A stretch of DNA of 64,000 nucleotides from a virus. The stretch covers positions 17,962 through 81,961 of the IMG/VR virus record IMGVR_UViG_3300037010_000365, one strand, 5' to 3'. Below are positions 1 to 8,143 of this stretch, piece after piece. How positions within the stretch are numbered: the first letter of the stretch is position 1; the number at the start of each line of letters is the position of its first letter. The notes beneath the pieces are model-generated. The model did no database searches. It was not told where the DNA came from and worked only from the letters and a program-made list of their open reading frames with translations. The position numbers and the translations under genes are program-made.

Positions 1-457
1 TTTACACATTATGGTGGGTAAATTTACCTATTCAAATTGTTATTGATAATAACACTCAAGCTGAGGTATATAATGCCTATTATGCAGTATGACAATAAAC
101 AATCAATTAATTTCATTGAGTATCAATACAACTCTTCGCTAGAGATGAATCCTGAGTGGTCTGGTAGTATTGCTGGGTGCATAATGCTATTGGCTATAAA
201 ACACTAATGGAAAAATACGCTGAAAATGCGTTAAGATGGGCTAGTCGGTTTAATGACATTGATCATAATAAAAATGATGAGTTGATGAACTATGACTGTT
301 CTTATCCATTACGGTTAAAGTATAGAACTGCTAATGATTACTATTGGCAATGTTCAGCTTATAGCGCTTGGCCGACATGTCAAGAGATCACCCTAACGTT
401 GATTACATAACGATCTTAGGCATGTCACTTCCATTTGTTTTCTACCCAAATAGGTAA
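1..457 (+). pseudogene. Partial, frame-broken gene upstream of gp14 (unidentified)
   Basis: Coding-like sequence runs off the left edge but changes frame about three times. Frame 3 is open to 92. Frame 1 is open from about 73 to 207. Frame 3 is open again from 177 to 410. Frame 2 closes the gene at 455-457 with a C terminus ending SLPFVFYPNR. Adding one G to the GGG near 171-174 joins frame 1 to frame 3 as AGVHNAIGYKTLMEKYAENA. A base missing near 376-380 joins frame 3 to frame 2 as SRDHPNVDYITILGM. The position before gp14 is that of T4 gp13, but I see no convincing gp13 similarity in the C terminus. It is a decayed gene or one carrying sequencing indels. Confidence 0.45.
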
Positions 458-462
458 TTTAA

Positions 463-1125
463 ATGTCAAAGCTTTTTGCTCCTAGAAATAGATATATTGA
501 CCAAATTGGTACCAGTGATGAACAAGATTTATACTTAAGTTTATCAGGTGAGATCATATCTACCTTTGGGTTTGATATGGTTTACTTCCCTAGAGACGTA
601 TTTCATACCGATGATTTACTAGGTAGAACTGATGCTCAGTTTGGTAGAAACGCTACTTTGGTAATGTTGATTGAAGATCCTGGTAATGATGCTGATATAT
701 CAGGTCAAGCGGAAATGTATAATAAGTTTGGTGTAAAGTACGAATACGATATTTCAGTGTCTGTAACTCAACAAGCGCTTTGGGAATGTTTTGGTGATGG
801 ATATACACCGACGAAGGGTGATGTGTTTCTAGTTAAGAATCCAGATGACGTAAACAAAAACCTTAATATTCCGTTCACAGTAATGGATGTCGATTATATA
901 AACTTAGAACAGTTCGGCGGTGTAAACGGTGTCTTTAAACTCTCAGCAAAACCTTATGAATCAACTAATGAAGAGTTTGTGACCAATGATCCTCAATTAC
1001 AAGAGCTGAAGAATTCATTCGATGCACAAGGCACATCAAGCTATAACGAATCTGATATTATTTCTGATTTAATGAAAGATATTAAGACGTTCAATCCAGA
1101 TAATCCGTTTGCAAAAAGTTTTTAA
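463..1125 (+). CDS. 14: Neck protein gp14
   Basis: 220 residues (T4 gp14 is 256). In T4, gp14 joins gp13 to form the neck that closes the filled head and receives the tail. The N-terminal part (ISTFGFDMVYFPRDVF, about residues 31-46) matches the gp14 pattern in which a tyrosine/phenylalanine-PR motif follows a short helix. The C-terminal tail ends NPFAKSF, similar to the family's terminal SPFDNDF-type ending. It is followed after 11 nt by gp15, the T4 order. Identification rests on motif, size and synteny. Confidence 0.8.
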   Translation: MSKLFAPRNRYIDQIGTSDEQDLYLSLSGEIISTFGFDMVYFPRDVFHTDDLLGRTDAQFGRNATLVMLIEDPGNDADISGQAEMYNKFGVKYEYDISVSVTQQALWECFGDGYTPTKGDVFLVKNPDDVNKNLNIPFTVMDVDYINLEQFGGVNGVFKLSAKPYESTNEEFVTNDPQLQELKNSFDAQGTSSYNESDIISDLMKDIKTFNPDNPFAKSF

Positions 1126-1136
1126 GGTAATAAATT

Positions 1137-1838
1137 ATGTTAGGTTTTGATTACTTCTATAATGAATCAATTAAGAATATGATTGTTACATTTGGATCGT
1201 TGTTTAATGAAGTATATATTTCAAGAGCAAGAAAAGATACTAATTCAGTGTTGATTAAAGTTCCGTTGCACTACGGTGATCAATCTAAAGTATATATGTA
1301 TAGTAAATCTGGTAACAACCCATTTAATTCAATTTGGCCTAGAATGGCGTTTGATTATGGTATCGGTGCAGTTGATGATCAACGTAAAACTAGCAGAACG
1401 ATTATACATAACTTTGGCAAATCGGTTAATAACACTGGTGAATGGTCGTCACGAAACTTCATTCCGTATGATTTTACATTCAATTTGTATATTGGTGCAA
1501 GTGATATCCAGGACGGATTGCAAATTGTTGAGCAAGTACTACCATTCTTTCAACCAGAATTAACTGTTAAGATCAGACCACTAAAAGATTTTCCAGATTT
1601 TATCGCAGATGTTCCTATTGAATTGCTAAGCGTTACTACTGATTATGAAGCTGACGGTGAAATTGAAGCCAGGGAATATTATAACTGGACTCTTAGTTTT
1701 AATCTAAAGGGGTTCCTATTTAGTCCAGTCATTAAGGATGCTTATAAAGTAATTGATGCTTATGACATTAACCTTAAAGACTTCAACTTACTACAACAGG
1801 ATGCTAAGGATATGGTTGCTAAGAGTGGTATAATTTAA
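1137..1838 (+). CDS. 15: Tail sheath stabilizer / tail completion protein gp15
   Basis: 233 residues (T4 gp15 is 272). The protein caps the tail tube and sheath and forms the interface with the head neck. The N terminus (GFDYFYNESIKNMIVTFGSLFNEVYISR) resembles the gp15 start, in which an FYN motif and a short helix precede a strand carrying basic residues, and PLHYGDQSKVY matches the next conserved strand. The stop codon overlaps the next start (TAATG). The genes on either side (gp14 before, terminase after) support the call. Confidence 0.88.
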   Translation: MLGFDYFYNESIKNMIVTFGSLFNEVYISRARKDTNSVLIKVPLHYGDQSKVYMYSKSGNNPFNSIWPRMAFDYGIGAVDDQRKTSRTIIHNFGKSVNNTGEWSSRNFIPYDFTFNLYIGASDIQDGLQIVEQVLPFFQPELTVKIRPLKDFPDFIADVPIELLSVTTDYEADGEIEAREYYNWTLSFNLKGFLFSPVIKDAYKVIDAYDINLKDFNLLQQDAKDMVAKSGII

Positions 1839-2221
1839 TGAATTTATTAATGTTTAGAATTCCGTTATGGATTGTTGGAGTTGTCTTTATAGCAATGTCG
1901 ACACAGATAGTATCTCTTACATACGATCTAAACAGAGCAGCAGATAAATTAGATAAAGTCAATGAGATGTACACAACAGCTAAGAATAATAATGAGGTGT
2001 TAGTTGCTTCAATATCTGATCAAAATACTGCTATTGATAAGCTTAAGCAGTTGAGTGCGCTGCAACAAAAAGAATTAGATGCGAGAGTGCTAGAAGCTAA
2101 TAGATTAATGGATCTTAATAACAAGGCCGTTAACACAATTAATAATGTCAAGGTCGATACGACAGGTGAAGGGAGTATTAAATGGCTATCAGAACAGTCG
2201 CGTTCATTATCTCAATGGTAA
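1838..2221 (+). CDS. Inner-membrane spanin (Rz-like)
   Basis: 127 residues with one N-terminal membrane segment (IPLWIVGVVFIAMSTQIVSL, about 8-27) and then a long charged helix with heptad character, the architecture of i-spanins such as Rz. The last 40 nt overlap the start of a lipoprotein gene in another frame, the classic overlapped Rz/Rz1 arrangement. Spanins fuse inner and outer membranes in the last step of lysis. In T4 the spanins lie next to pnk, not among the head/tail genes, so the location is unusual. No sequence identity to a named spanin is claimed. Confidence 0.75.
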   Translation: MNLLMFRIPLWIVGVVFIAMSTQIVSLTYDLNRAADKLDKVNEMYTTAKNNNEVLVASISDQNTAIDKLKQLSALQQKELDARVLEANRLMDLNNKAVNTINNVKVDTTGEGSIKWLSEQSRSLSQW

Positions 2222-2469
2222 TAGCATTGCTGCTTTTGTCTGGATGCACCACTCAGCGTGAACCAGTGATTCGGGGTGTTAGAGTTGATGTACCTATCGC
2301 TGTTGAATCTCCGAGTGTCCCTGACAGACCTCTACCAACATTGCCAATAAGTGATATAACAGATGGCTCACCGAATGATGTTGTTGTTAAAAAGTATGCA
2401 ACTAGCATTGTTATCTTAAAGAATGAGATAAATTGGTATAGGTCTGTGATCTACAAGGATAAGCATTAA
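2182..2469 (+). CDS. Outer-membrane spanin lipoprotein (Rz1-like)
   Basis: 95 residues. The N terminus is a lipoprotein signal: a hydrophobic stretch (VAFIISMVIALLLL) followed by lipobox LLSGC, so Cys22 would be lipidated after cleavage. The mature part is proline-rich at first (SPSVPDRPLPTLP), as in many Rz1 proteins, and ends in a helix that could pair with the i-spanin. The start lies inside the i-spanin gene, a 40-nt overlap. The gene ends on TAATG, overlapping the small terminase start. Confidence 0.8.
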   Translation: MAIRTVAFIISMVIALLLLSGCTTQREPVIRGVRVDVPIAVESPSVPDRPLPTLPISDITDGSPNDVVVKKYATSIVILKNEINWYRSVIYKDKH

Positions 2470-2843
2470 TGTTTGGATCCTTACAACAACGGTTTAACGC
2501 AGAACCTATGGAATACACAATATTACCAAGCAAAACTAGCAATAAAGTTGCAGTATCAACTGAAGTAGTTGATACTTATATTGAAGATGAGCTTAAAGAT
2601 ACAGTAACACAGATTAATGATGCAGCGGATAAAATACTAAACTTGGCAAAGACAAGTGAGCAACCTAAAGCCTATGAGGTTTATGGTACGCTACTAAAGA
2701 CTAAAATTGACGCGTTAAAAGAACTAAATAATATCAGAAAAGGTACTGAAAAGCAGGTTGCTGGCGTTATTAATAATACGCAGATAAATGCGTCAGGTAC
2801 CAATATCAACGAAATATTAAAGGCGATGCGAACACAACAATGA
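2469..2843 (+). CDS. 16: Small terminase subunit gp16
   Basis: 124 residues (T4 gp16 is 164). The small subunit recognises viral DNA and stimulates the large terminase ATPase. Central helices (NDAADKILNLAKTSEQPKAY and VYGTLLKTKIDALKELNNIRK) match the gp16 core pattern of an AAK helix, a SPR/QPK-type turn and a second helix ending in LNNIRK/LHKDMK. It starts on the TAATG of the spanin gene and overlaps gp17 by ATGA, implying translational coupling. Confidence 0.85.
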   Translation: MFGSLQQRFNAEPMEYTILPSKTSNKVAVSTEVVDTYIEDELKDTVTQINDAADKILNLAKTSEQPKAYEVYGTLLKTKIDALKELNNIRKGTEKQVAGVINNTQINASGTNINEILKAMRTQQ

Positions 2844-3331
2844 GTAAAAAAGACATACCCTGGGGTAAATTTGATTTAGCATCAAAGCCAGATGATTCTG
2901 TGCTGAACATAGAACCTGATCAAGAAGGGTATTACCATGACGCTGCAGGTGAACGGTTTTCATTCAATGGAAATAGAACGCTTAGACCTGCTCATGTTAG
3001 AATGCACTTAAATGAATATCATATACAGGAAATCGCTAAGTGCGCAGAAGATATGAGATATTTCATTTTTAATTATTGTAAAGTACTAACAAGTCGCGGA
3101 TGGCGTACACCAGATCTCAGAGATTATCAAGAAACATACCTAAAAACAGCGCTAACAGATAATAGAATTGTGCTACTCCAAGGCCGGCAATCAGGTAAAT
3201 GCCAAAATTATAACACGATTATAAATATTCGTAATAAACACACCGGAGAAGTTGAAGCACTCTCTGTTGGTGAATTTCATGAACGAATAAGGAACAAAAA
3301 TAGTGATCAAACTAAAGAAGTCGATTGTTAA
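2840..3331 (+). CDS. 17: Large terminase gp17, N-terminal fragment ending in an intein N-part
   Basis: 163 residues. The first 120 residues are the terminase N-terminal region, ending exactly in the Walker A motif (LLQGRQSGK). T4 gp17 has SRQLGKT at this place. At residue 121 the sequence switches to an intein start: Cys1, then NTIINIRNKHTGEVEALSVGEF, the usual block A followed by the IRN-KTGE-type strand. The frame stops 43 residues into the intein. The rest of gp17 is in another frame from 3453. Without splicing in trans, or a frame repair, no complete P-loop can form, so this break matters for an essential packaging motor. Confidence 0.88.
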   Translation: MSKKDIPWGKFDLASKPDDSVLNIEPDQEGYYHDAAGERFSFNGNRTLRPAHVRMHLNEYHIQEIAKCAEDMRYFIFNYCKVLTSRGWRTPDLRDYQETYLKTALTDNRIVLLQGRQSGKCQNYNTIINIRNKHTGEVEALSVGEFHERIRNKNSDQTKEVDC

Positions 3332-3812
3332 AACATTTAAAATAATATCAGCACCGATTAAACCGTATGATATTATTCCACAAGAAGTTGATTATATATC
3401 GCTATGGGTTTAATACTACAGATTGCGTTTGACATTAGTTCGAGTATAGTAAATGAATTTATCTGATAACACTTACCGTAAATTCACTGAAGTATATGAT
3501 GTTAGTGATTATGAAGTCCTATCTCATAACGGTTGGGTAGATATAACACAATCAAATCAGACTGTAGAGTATGAGGTGTACTTATTAGAATTAGAAAATG
3601 GTTTATCTCTAGAATGTGCTGATACCCATATTTTGATGACTAATGATCTAACCGAAGTATATGCAAAAGACAGTTTGGGTTCGTTGATATACACTAAATC
3701 AGGTCCGTCTAAGGTAATATCGGTTAGCAACCTAGGCTACTCTGAGCGTATGTATGACCTATCTGTAGGTGGTGATCATACGTATTTCACAAATGATATA
3801 TTGTCACATAAT
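3200..3812 (+). other. Intein 1 in terminase Walker A, split into two reading frames
   Basis: The intein begins at Cys (3200-3202), directly after the P-loop lysine, and ends at the Asn codon 3810-3812 in the motif DILSHN. The next extein residue is Thr, which completes GKT. The C part has the penetrated block B-like strand (GLSLECADTHILM) and block F/G (MYDLSVGGDHTYFTNDILSHN). Bases 3329-3452 do not continue either frame: frame 2 stops at 3329 and frame 3 has stops at 3411, 3447 and 3450 before ATG 3453. The two pieces give 43 + 120 residues, about a mini-intein's worth. This is either a split intein or an intein broken by mutation or indels. Confidence 0.8.
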
Positions 3813-5561
3813 ACAGTTGCGACTGCTCTTTATTTTGTTTGGGCTGCTACATTTCACAACGACGTTAAAATTGGTATCAGCTCAAACGTAGAGAAAGGTG
3901 CTATTGAAGTACTTGATAAAGTTAAAAAGATCTACGGATCTTTACCTATTTGGTTGCAACAAGGCGTTGAAAAGTGGAACGTAAAGACCGTCATTTTAGA
4001 AAATAAATCCAGTATTATCACATCAGCTACTAACGGAGATGCGTTTCGTGGATTCTCGTTTGTAGGCGGTGAAGGATATTCTACATTATATGTAGATGAG
4101 TGTGTTGAATATAATACTAAGATTAAAATTCTATCAAGTACTACAAAAATATTCGAAGAAGTAAGTATCGGTGATTTATACCGAAGATTTAACACTGACA
4201 GTGTTGTGTATGTTTCTGATCTATCCGTGATGACGCAGACCGGCATGAGATCTTTTGATGGGATTAAGCGAACTGTTAGATCTGACGGGATTAAGATTAA
4301 AACAGCTTCAGGTGAGTTGATCTGTACACCAGAACATTTACTGAAAATCGAGAATGGCTTCATTGAAGCTAAAGATTCATTCAATAAATTCATTGATAGC
4401 AGTTCGGGCCTTGAATTGGTGACTAGCATAGAGCCGTATAACGTTGAATCTGAATACTTCGACCTTATTAATGTTAAAGGCGGTCATACATACTTAACAA
4501 ATAATATTGTTTCACACAACTGTGCATTTGTTCATGACTGGCAAGCATTTTCAGACTCGGTATTACCTACCGTATCATCTGACCCTAATGCAAATATTAT
4601 TTTGACATCCACAGCAAATGGTATGAATCATTTTTATGAAATGGTTAAACTAGCAAGAGCTAAAATATCTGAATACACACTAATAGAAACGCCATGGAAT
4701 TGTCTACCAGAGAGAAACGAAGAATGGAAGCAGAAGATAATTGCAACTAACGGCATTCAATACTTTAATCAGAACTATGGTAATCAGTTTTTGGGTTCAT
4801 CATATACGCTTATTAACAGCGAAGGTCTTGAAAAACTTATTTCACGCACGCCAATCCAATCAAATGATAATCTTACAATTTATCAAAAACCAATAAAAGG
4901 TGCTAAGTATATCATATTAGGTGATCTTGCGTCTGGAGCTGGTGAAGATTTTTCAGTTTTACAAGTGATTAAACTGAGTAAGCGTAAATTTGAACAAGTT
5001 GCGATTTTTAGATCTAAAGATACTCCAGTTCTTAGTATGCCTTTGGTTATTCAAGAAATTGGTAAAAAATATAATGATGCGTTTGTGTTTATGGAAATCA
5101 ACTTCGGTGAAGAAGCTGCTAGCAGACTATATCACGACTTAGAGTATGAAAATCTTTTAACAATTGCGGTTCATAATGGAAAACAAAAGCTACAAGGCTT
5201 CCGCGGTAAGATGCAAACAGGTCTTCGGGTTGATGTTAAAATTAAGCAGACACAACTTAGCTCATTAAAAACGTTAATTGAATCAAATAAGCTTGTAATT
5301 AATGACAATACTACTATCTCTGAATTTTATTCATTCGTTCAGCATGGCATTTCATTCGCTGCAGAAGCAAATAAGCATGATGATTGTGTTATGGCGTTGG
5401 CACTATTAGGATGGCTAGTAACTCAGCCTGTATTTTCTGAAATTATTGATTATGATTACATTGCTGACTATGAGAGTGAAAAATCTGAAGAATTATCAGA
5501 TTTAATACCTGCCGCGTTTTTTGGGTATAACGACCCAGATGAATGGGAAGTTTTTGAATAG
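3453..5561 (+). CDS. 17: Large terminase gp17, C-terminal fragment with intein C-part, ATPase remainder, second intein and nuclease
   Basis: 702 residues. Residues 1-120 are the end of intein 1. The extein resumes with TVATALYFVWAATF, the strand after Walker A. Walker B is LYVDE, interrupted by a second intein (residues 217-356), after which CAFVHDW continues as in T4 DECAF. The nuclease domain follows: GDLASGAGEDF with the first acidic residue, EINFGEEAA, and HDDCVMALALLGW with the C-terminal acidic pair. Together with the N fragment the exteins match the usual gp17 length. The ATG at 3453 has no strong Shine-Dalgarno sequence, so it may not be a real start. Confidence 0.9.
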   Translation: MNLSDNTYRKFTEVYDVSDYEVLSHNGWVDITQSNQTVEYEVYLLELENGLSLECADTHILMTNDLTEVYAKDSLGSLIYTKSGPSKVISVSNLGYSERMYDLSVGGDHTYFTNDILSHNTVATALYFVWAATFHNDVKIGISSNVEKGAIEVLDKVKKIYGSLPIWLQQGVEKWNVKTVILENKSSIITSATNGDAFRGFSFVGGEGYSTLYVDECVEYNTKIKILSSTTKIFEEVSIGDLYRRFNTDSVVYVSDLSVMTQTGMRSFDGIKRTVRSDGIKIKTASGELICTPEHLLKIENGFIEAKDSFNKFIDSSSGLELVTSIEPYNVESEYFDLINVKGGHTYLTNNIVSHNCAFVHDWQAFSDSVLPTVSSDPNANIILTSTANGMNHFYEMVKLARAKISEYTLIETPWNCLPERNEEWKQKIIATNGIQYFNQNYGNQFLGSSYTLINSEGLEKLISRTPIQSNDNLTIYQKPIKGAKYIILGDLASGAGEDFSVLQVIKLSKRKFEQVAIFRSKDTPVLSMPLVIQEIGKKYNDAFVFMEINFGEEAASRLYHDLEYENLLTIAVHNGKQKLQGFRGKMQTGLRVDVKIKQTQLSSLKTLIESNKLVINDNTTISEFYSFVQHGISFAAEANKHDDCVMALALLGWLVTQPVFSEIIDYDYIADYESEKSEELSDLIPAAFFGYNDPDEWEVFE
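4101..4520 (+). other. Mini-intein 2 in terminase Walker B
   Basis: 140 residues in frame within gp17. It starts with Cys (4101-4103) in CVEYNTKIKI and has block B (GELICTPEHLLKI, with the conserved His). It ends with FDLINVKGGHTYLTNNIVSHN, the terminal His-Asn at 4515-4520. The +1 extein residue is Cys of the Walker B neighbourhood (VDE / CAF). There is no endonuclease domain. All residues needed for cis splicing are visible, so this one should be active. Confidence 0.92.
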
Positions 5562-5569
5562 TATAAATA
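5562..5569 (+). promoter_or_regulatory. Late promoter for gp20
   Basis: TATAAATA, the T4-type gp55-dependent late promoter element, 26 nt before the portal gene start and just after the gp17 stop. Confidence 0.8.
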
Positions 5570-5594
5570 CATAATACGTTAAAGATGGTAGAAT

Positions 5595-7058
5595 ATGAAT
5601 CTTTTTAATTGGCTTGGTACAACCGAGAAAAAACAAAAAATAAAGGATAATGTAGCTCCTGCTGCGTCTCCTGTTATGCCAGATGATCCAAGCGTCCAGG
5701 TTATGTCTGGTTTTGGTATGTTTCATACTGGGTATAATTTTGGTACAAGCAGTGCACAAAATATTGAGAAATCCGTATTATACCGTCGCGAAATGGCTAA
5801 TCAACCAGAAGTTGAGTTTGCCATTGACGAAGTTGTGAATGAAATGGTTGATTTTTCATTAGAGATCCCGTTTGAAATAAACTTTGCTGAAGAATCACAA
5901 TTAAGCGCTGCAGTTAAAGATAAAATCGCTGAATCATTTAAGACAGTTAGTTCATTGTATAGCGCTAACCTTGGTGATGATATTCGCAGTTGGTATATCG
6001 ATGGTATAAGAGCATGGTTTATTCAGCTATCAAAAGATAGAAAAAATATAATTGCGCTTAAACCTATTGAACCATGGATGATTAAAAAGGTAACACCAAC
6101 CCGGATTGAACTAGTTGATGACGTTAATACTTATATTGAAGATGAACCTTACTACGCGTATTCCCAAGACGGTAATTTAGAAGGTTCAAAGATTGTTAAA
6201 CTTGTATACGATTCTGTATTATACATAGACTCAGGTAAGTATGATGCTAATAATAATGCGGTATCTTATCTAGATGCAGCTATCAAACCGTTAAACGATT
6301 TACTATCTCTTGAAAATGCAACAATCATTTACAGATTGACTCGTGCACCGGAAAAACGAGCATTCTATGTTGATACAGGTCAGTTACCTACCAATAAAGC
6401 TGAAGAATATGTAAATGCTTTGATGAAACGGTTTAAGACTAAGCTAGACTATGATTCTAAAACTGGCGCGGTTAAAACATCGAACCAGAATACTATTTCA
6501 GCAACAGTTGACTATTGGTTGCCTCGTCGTGAAGGCTCAACCAGTACAGAAATTAACCAGATCTCTGAGACAAGTAATGCGATCTCTAATATTTCAGAGG
6601 ATATTAACTACTTTAAACGTAAAGCGTTTAGAGCATTAAAAATCCCTGAATCACGTGTTGGTGATAACCCTACGTTTAACTTAGGTCAGAGTGGTACCAT
6701 CACAAGAGAAGAAGTTAAGTTTAGTCAGTTTATTGATAGACTACATAACATATATGTAAGCCCTTTATTTCAATTAATTAAAGTTGATTTAATGATTAAA
6801 GGTATTATGTCTGCTCAAGAATTTGATGATATTGCTGATGATATTAAAATCAAATTAATAAATAATGATTATTTTGCTGAGACAAAACGTATTGAGTTAT
6901 TAACGGAGAAAATTGCGGTAATAGATGCAATTTCGCCTCACATAGGTAAATACTTTACATCTGAATTTGTATTCAAGGATATTTTAGGATTATCTGATGA
7001 AAAAATTGAACAGATTAAAGCGAAGATAGATAAAGAGCCTAAGGTTCAAGAAGAGTAA
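5595..7058 (+). CDS. 20: Portal vertex protein gp20
   Basis: 487 residues (T4 gp20 is 524). It forms the dodecameric portal through which DNA enters and leaves the capsid and on which the prohead starts. Recognised by YRREMANQPEVEFAIDEVVNE (about 56-76), the WRALKIPESR-type motif (KAFRALKIPESRVG) and the FIDRLHNIYVSPLFQLIKVDLMIKG segment, all typical of T4 portals. It has its own late promoter and is followed by the prohead core genes. Confidence 0.93.
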   Translation: MNLFNWLGTTEKKQKIKDNVAPAASPVMPDDPSVQVMSGFGMFHTGYNFGTSSAQNIEKSVLYRREMANQPEVEFAIDEVVNEMVDFSLEIPFEINFAEESQLSAAVKDKIAESFKTVSSLYSANLGDDIRSWYIDGIRAWFIQLSKDRKNIIALKPIEPWMIKKVTPTRIELVDDVNTYIEDEPYYAYSQDGNLEGSKIVKLVYDSVLYIDSGKYDANNNAVSYLDAAIKPLNDLLSLENATIIYRLTRAPEKRAFYVDTGQLPTNKAEEYVNALMKRFKTKLDYDSKTGAVKTSNQNTISATVDYWLPRREGSTSTEINQISETSNAISNISEDINYFKRKAFRALKIPESRVGDNPTFNLGQSGTITREEVKFSQFIDRLHNIYVSPLFQLIKVDLMIKGIMSAQEFDDIADDIKIKLINNDYFAETKRIELLTEKIAVIDAISPHIGKYFTSEFVFKDILGLSDEKIEQIKAKIDKEPKVQEE

Positions 7059-7068
7059 ATTGTGTTTT

Positions 7069-7076
7069 TATAAATA
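7069..7076 (+). promoter_or_regulatory. Late promoter for gp67-gp22
   Basis: TATAAATA (in TTTTATAAATACAT), 47 nt upstream of the gp67 start, between portal and core genes. Confidence 0.75.
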
Positions 7077-7122
7077 CATAAATAGAATTGTGAACATTTA
7101 AAAAATAAATTGGAGACTTATA

Positions 7123-7308
7123 ATGAGTTTAAAAGACGAAATGTTGAAAGAGCTTAGCGGTAAACTTGAAGCAATTGCAGAATCATTTTCAGCTTATGTT
7201 GAATATGTATTGAACGAAAAGAAAGTAGAGCTTGATGATGAAAAAACGGTTGGTGATGATCCTGAAGAGGACGACGTCAAGAAAGAAGATAAAGAAGATA
7301 CTAAATAA
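7123..7308 (+). CDS. 67: Prohead core protein gp67
   Basis: 61 residues (T4 gp67 is 80). An N-terminal helix (LKDEMLKELSGKLEAIAESF) is followed by a strongly acidic tail (DDEKTVGDDPEEDDVKKEDKED). A small acidic protein between portal and gp68/gp21 is the T4 gp67 position. In T4 it is part of the scaffold and is degraded by gp21. The Shine-Dalgarno sequence TTGGAGA precedes the start by a normal distance. Confidence 0.75.
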   Translation: MSLKDEMLKELSGKLEAIAESFSAYVEYVLNEKKVELDDEKTVGDDPEEDDVKKEDKEDTK

Positions 7309-7327
7309 GTATTAATGGAGCCTTCTA

Positions 7328-7564
7328 ATGAAGAGAGTAATACGTTTTAAAGCATCGGGGCAACGCGTTATTAAACGTAAATGTGCACCAGGACAAATCG
7401 TTAGAAATGGGTCGTGTACTGTTCAAACAGCTAGTGATGCGTTAAGGCGTAAGCGTTCAGCTAAGAAAATGGTTAAGACCAAAAATAGACAGCAAGCAAA
7501 AACATCTTTAGGTATCCGTGCCATGAAACGCGCGGTTGCTAAAAGACATGCAGCAGGTTACTAG
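7328..7564 (+). CDS. 68: Prohead core protein gp68
   Basis: 78 residues, very basic (many Lys/Arg, pI clearly high). KCAPGQIVRNGSC, followed by a helix rich in Arg/Lys (RRKRSAKKMVKTKNRQQAK), fits the gp68 family, shorter than T4 gp68 (141). It is probably a scaffold component that contacts the acidic gp67. It lies 19 nt after gp67 and 9 nt before gp21. Confidence 0.7.
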   Translation: MKRVIRFKASGQRVIKRKCAPGQIVRNGSCTVQTASDALRRKRSAKKMVKTKNRQQAKTSLGIRAMKRAVAKRHAAGY

Positions 7565-7573
7565 GAAATAATT

Positions 7574-8131
7574 ATGATTTTAATTGAACACCTACCTAAA
7601 ACTGAAACGCTAACAGAGCAAACAGCTGAAGGTAAAAATCTTTACATTGAAGGTATCTTTCTTCAAGCTGAAGTTAAGAATCGAAATGGTCGTGTTTACC
7701 CTAAAGGTATTCTTGAATCAGCATTAGATACTTATCAGAGAAACTTTATCAATGAGTGTCAAGCTATTGGTGAATTAAATCACCCGGAGAATAGAGCTCA
7801 ACCAGATCCGGCTGAAGCATGTATTATCATTGAATCACTGTCTTGGCATGGTAATGATATTATTGGTAAAGCAAAAGTATTAAATACGCCAAAAGGCTTA
7901 GTCGTTAAAGGTTTGCTTGAAGGCGGATGGCGTGCTGGTGTATCTTCTCGTGCAACAGGTTCAGTTAAGTTGAGAGAGGGTACTAACTTTGTTCAGCCTG
8001 ATCTTATGCTTTATGCTGTTGACGTGGTTAATAATCCAAGTGCGCCTGATGCATATGTTAAGTCGTTATATGAACAAAATCAGAATGTAACTAAATGCAT
8101 TCTAGAATATATTAAATCATTAAAACTCTAA
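7574..8131 (+). CDS. 21: Prohead maturation protease gp21
   Basis: 185 residues (T4 gp21 is 212). This serine protease digests the scaffold and trims capsid proteins after [LI]-x-E. Visible active-site features: GELNHPENR (His about residue 70) and GWRAGVSSRATGS (Ser about 122-123), with the conserved NRNGRVYP substrate strand near residue 35. It lies between core protein genes and gp22. Its cleavage rule is used in the findings to interpret the MKTF-leader proteins. Confidence 0.92.
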   Translation: MILIEHLPKTETLTEQTAEGKNLYIEGIFLQAEVKNRNGRVYPKGILESALDTYQRNFINECQAIGELNHPENRAQPDPAEACIIIESLSWHGNDIIGKAKVLNTPKGLVVKGLLEGGWRAGVSSRATGSVKLREGTNFVQPDLMLYAVDVVNNPSAPDAYVKSLYEQNQNVTKCILEYIKSLKL

Positions 8132-8143
8132 AGGAGAGCTACT

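Noticed and set aside
1-457. Calling the left-edge gene gp13
   Set aside because: Synteny suggests gp13, but the visible C terminus does not resemble what I know of gp13, so I left it unnamed.
3932-4429. 165-residue ORF on the - strand inside gene 17
   Set aside because: Lies wholly within the second intein and ATPase region, no ribosome site and no recognisable motif. It is a shadow of the + strand coding bias.
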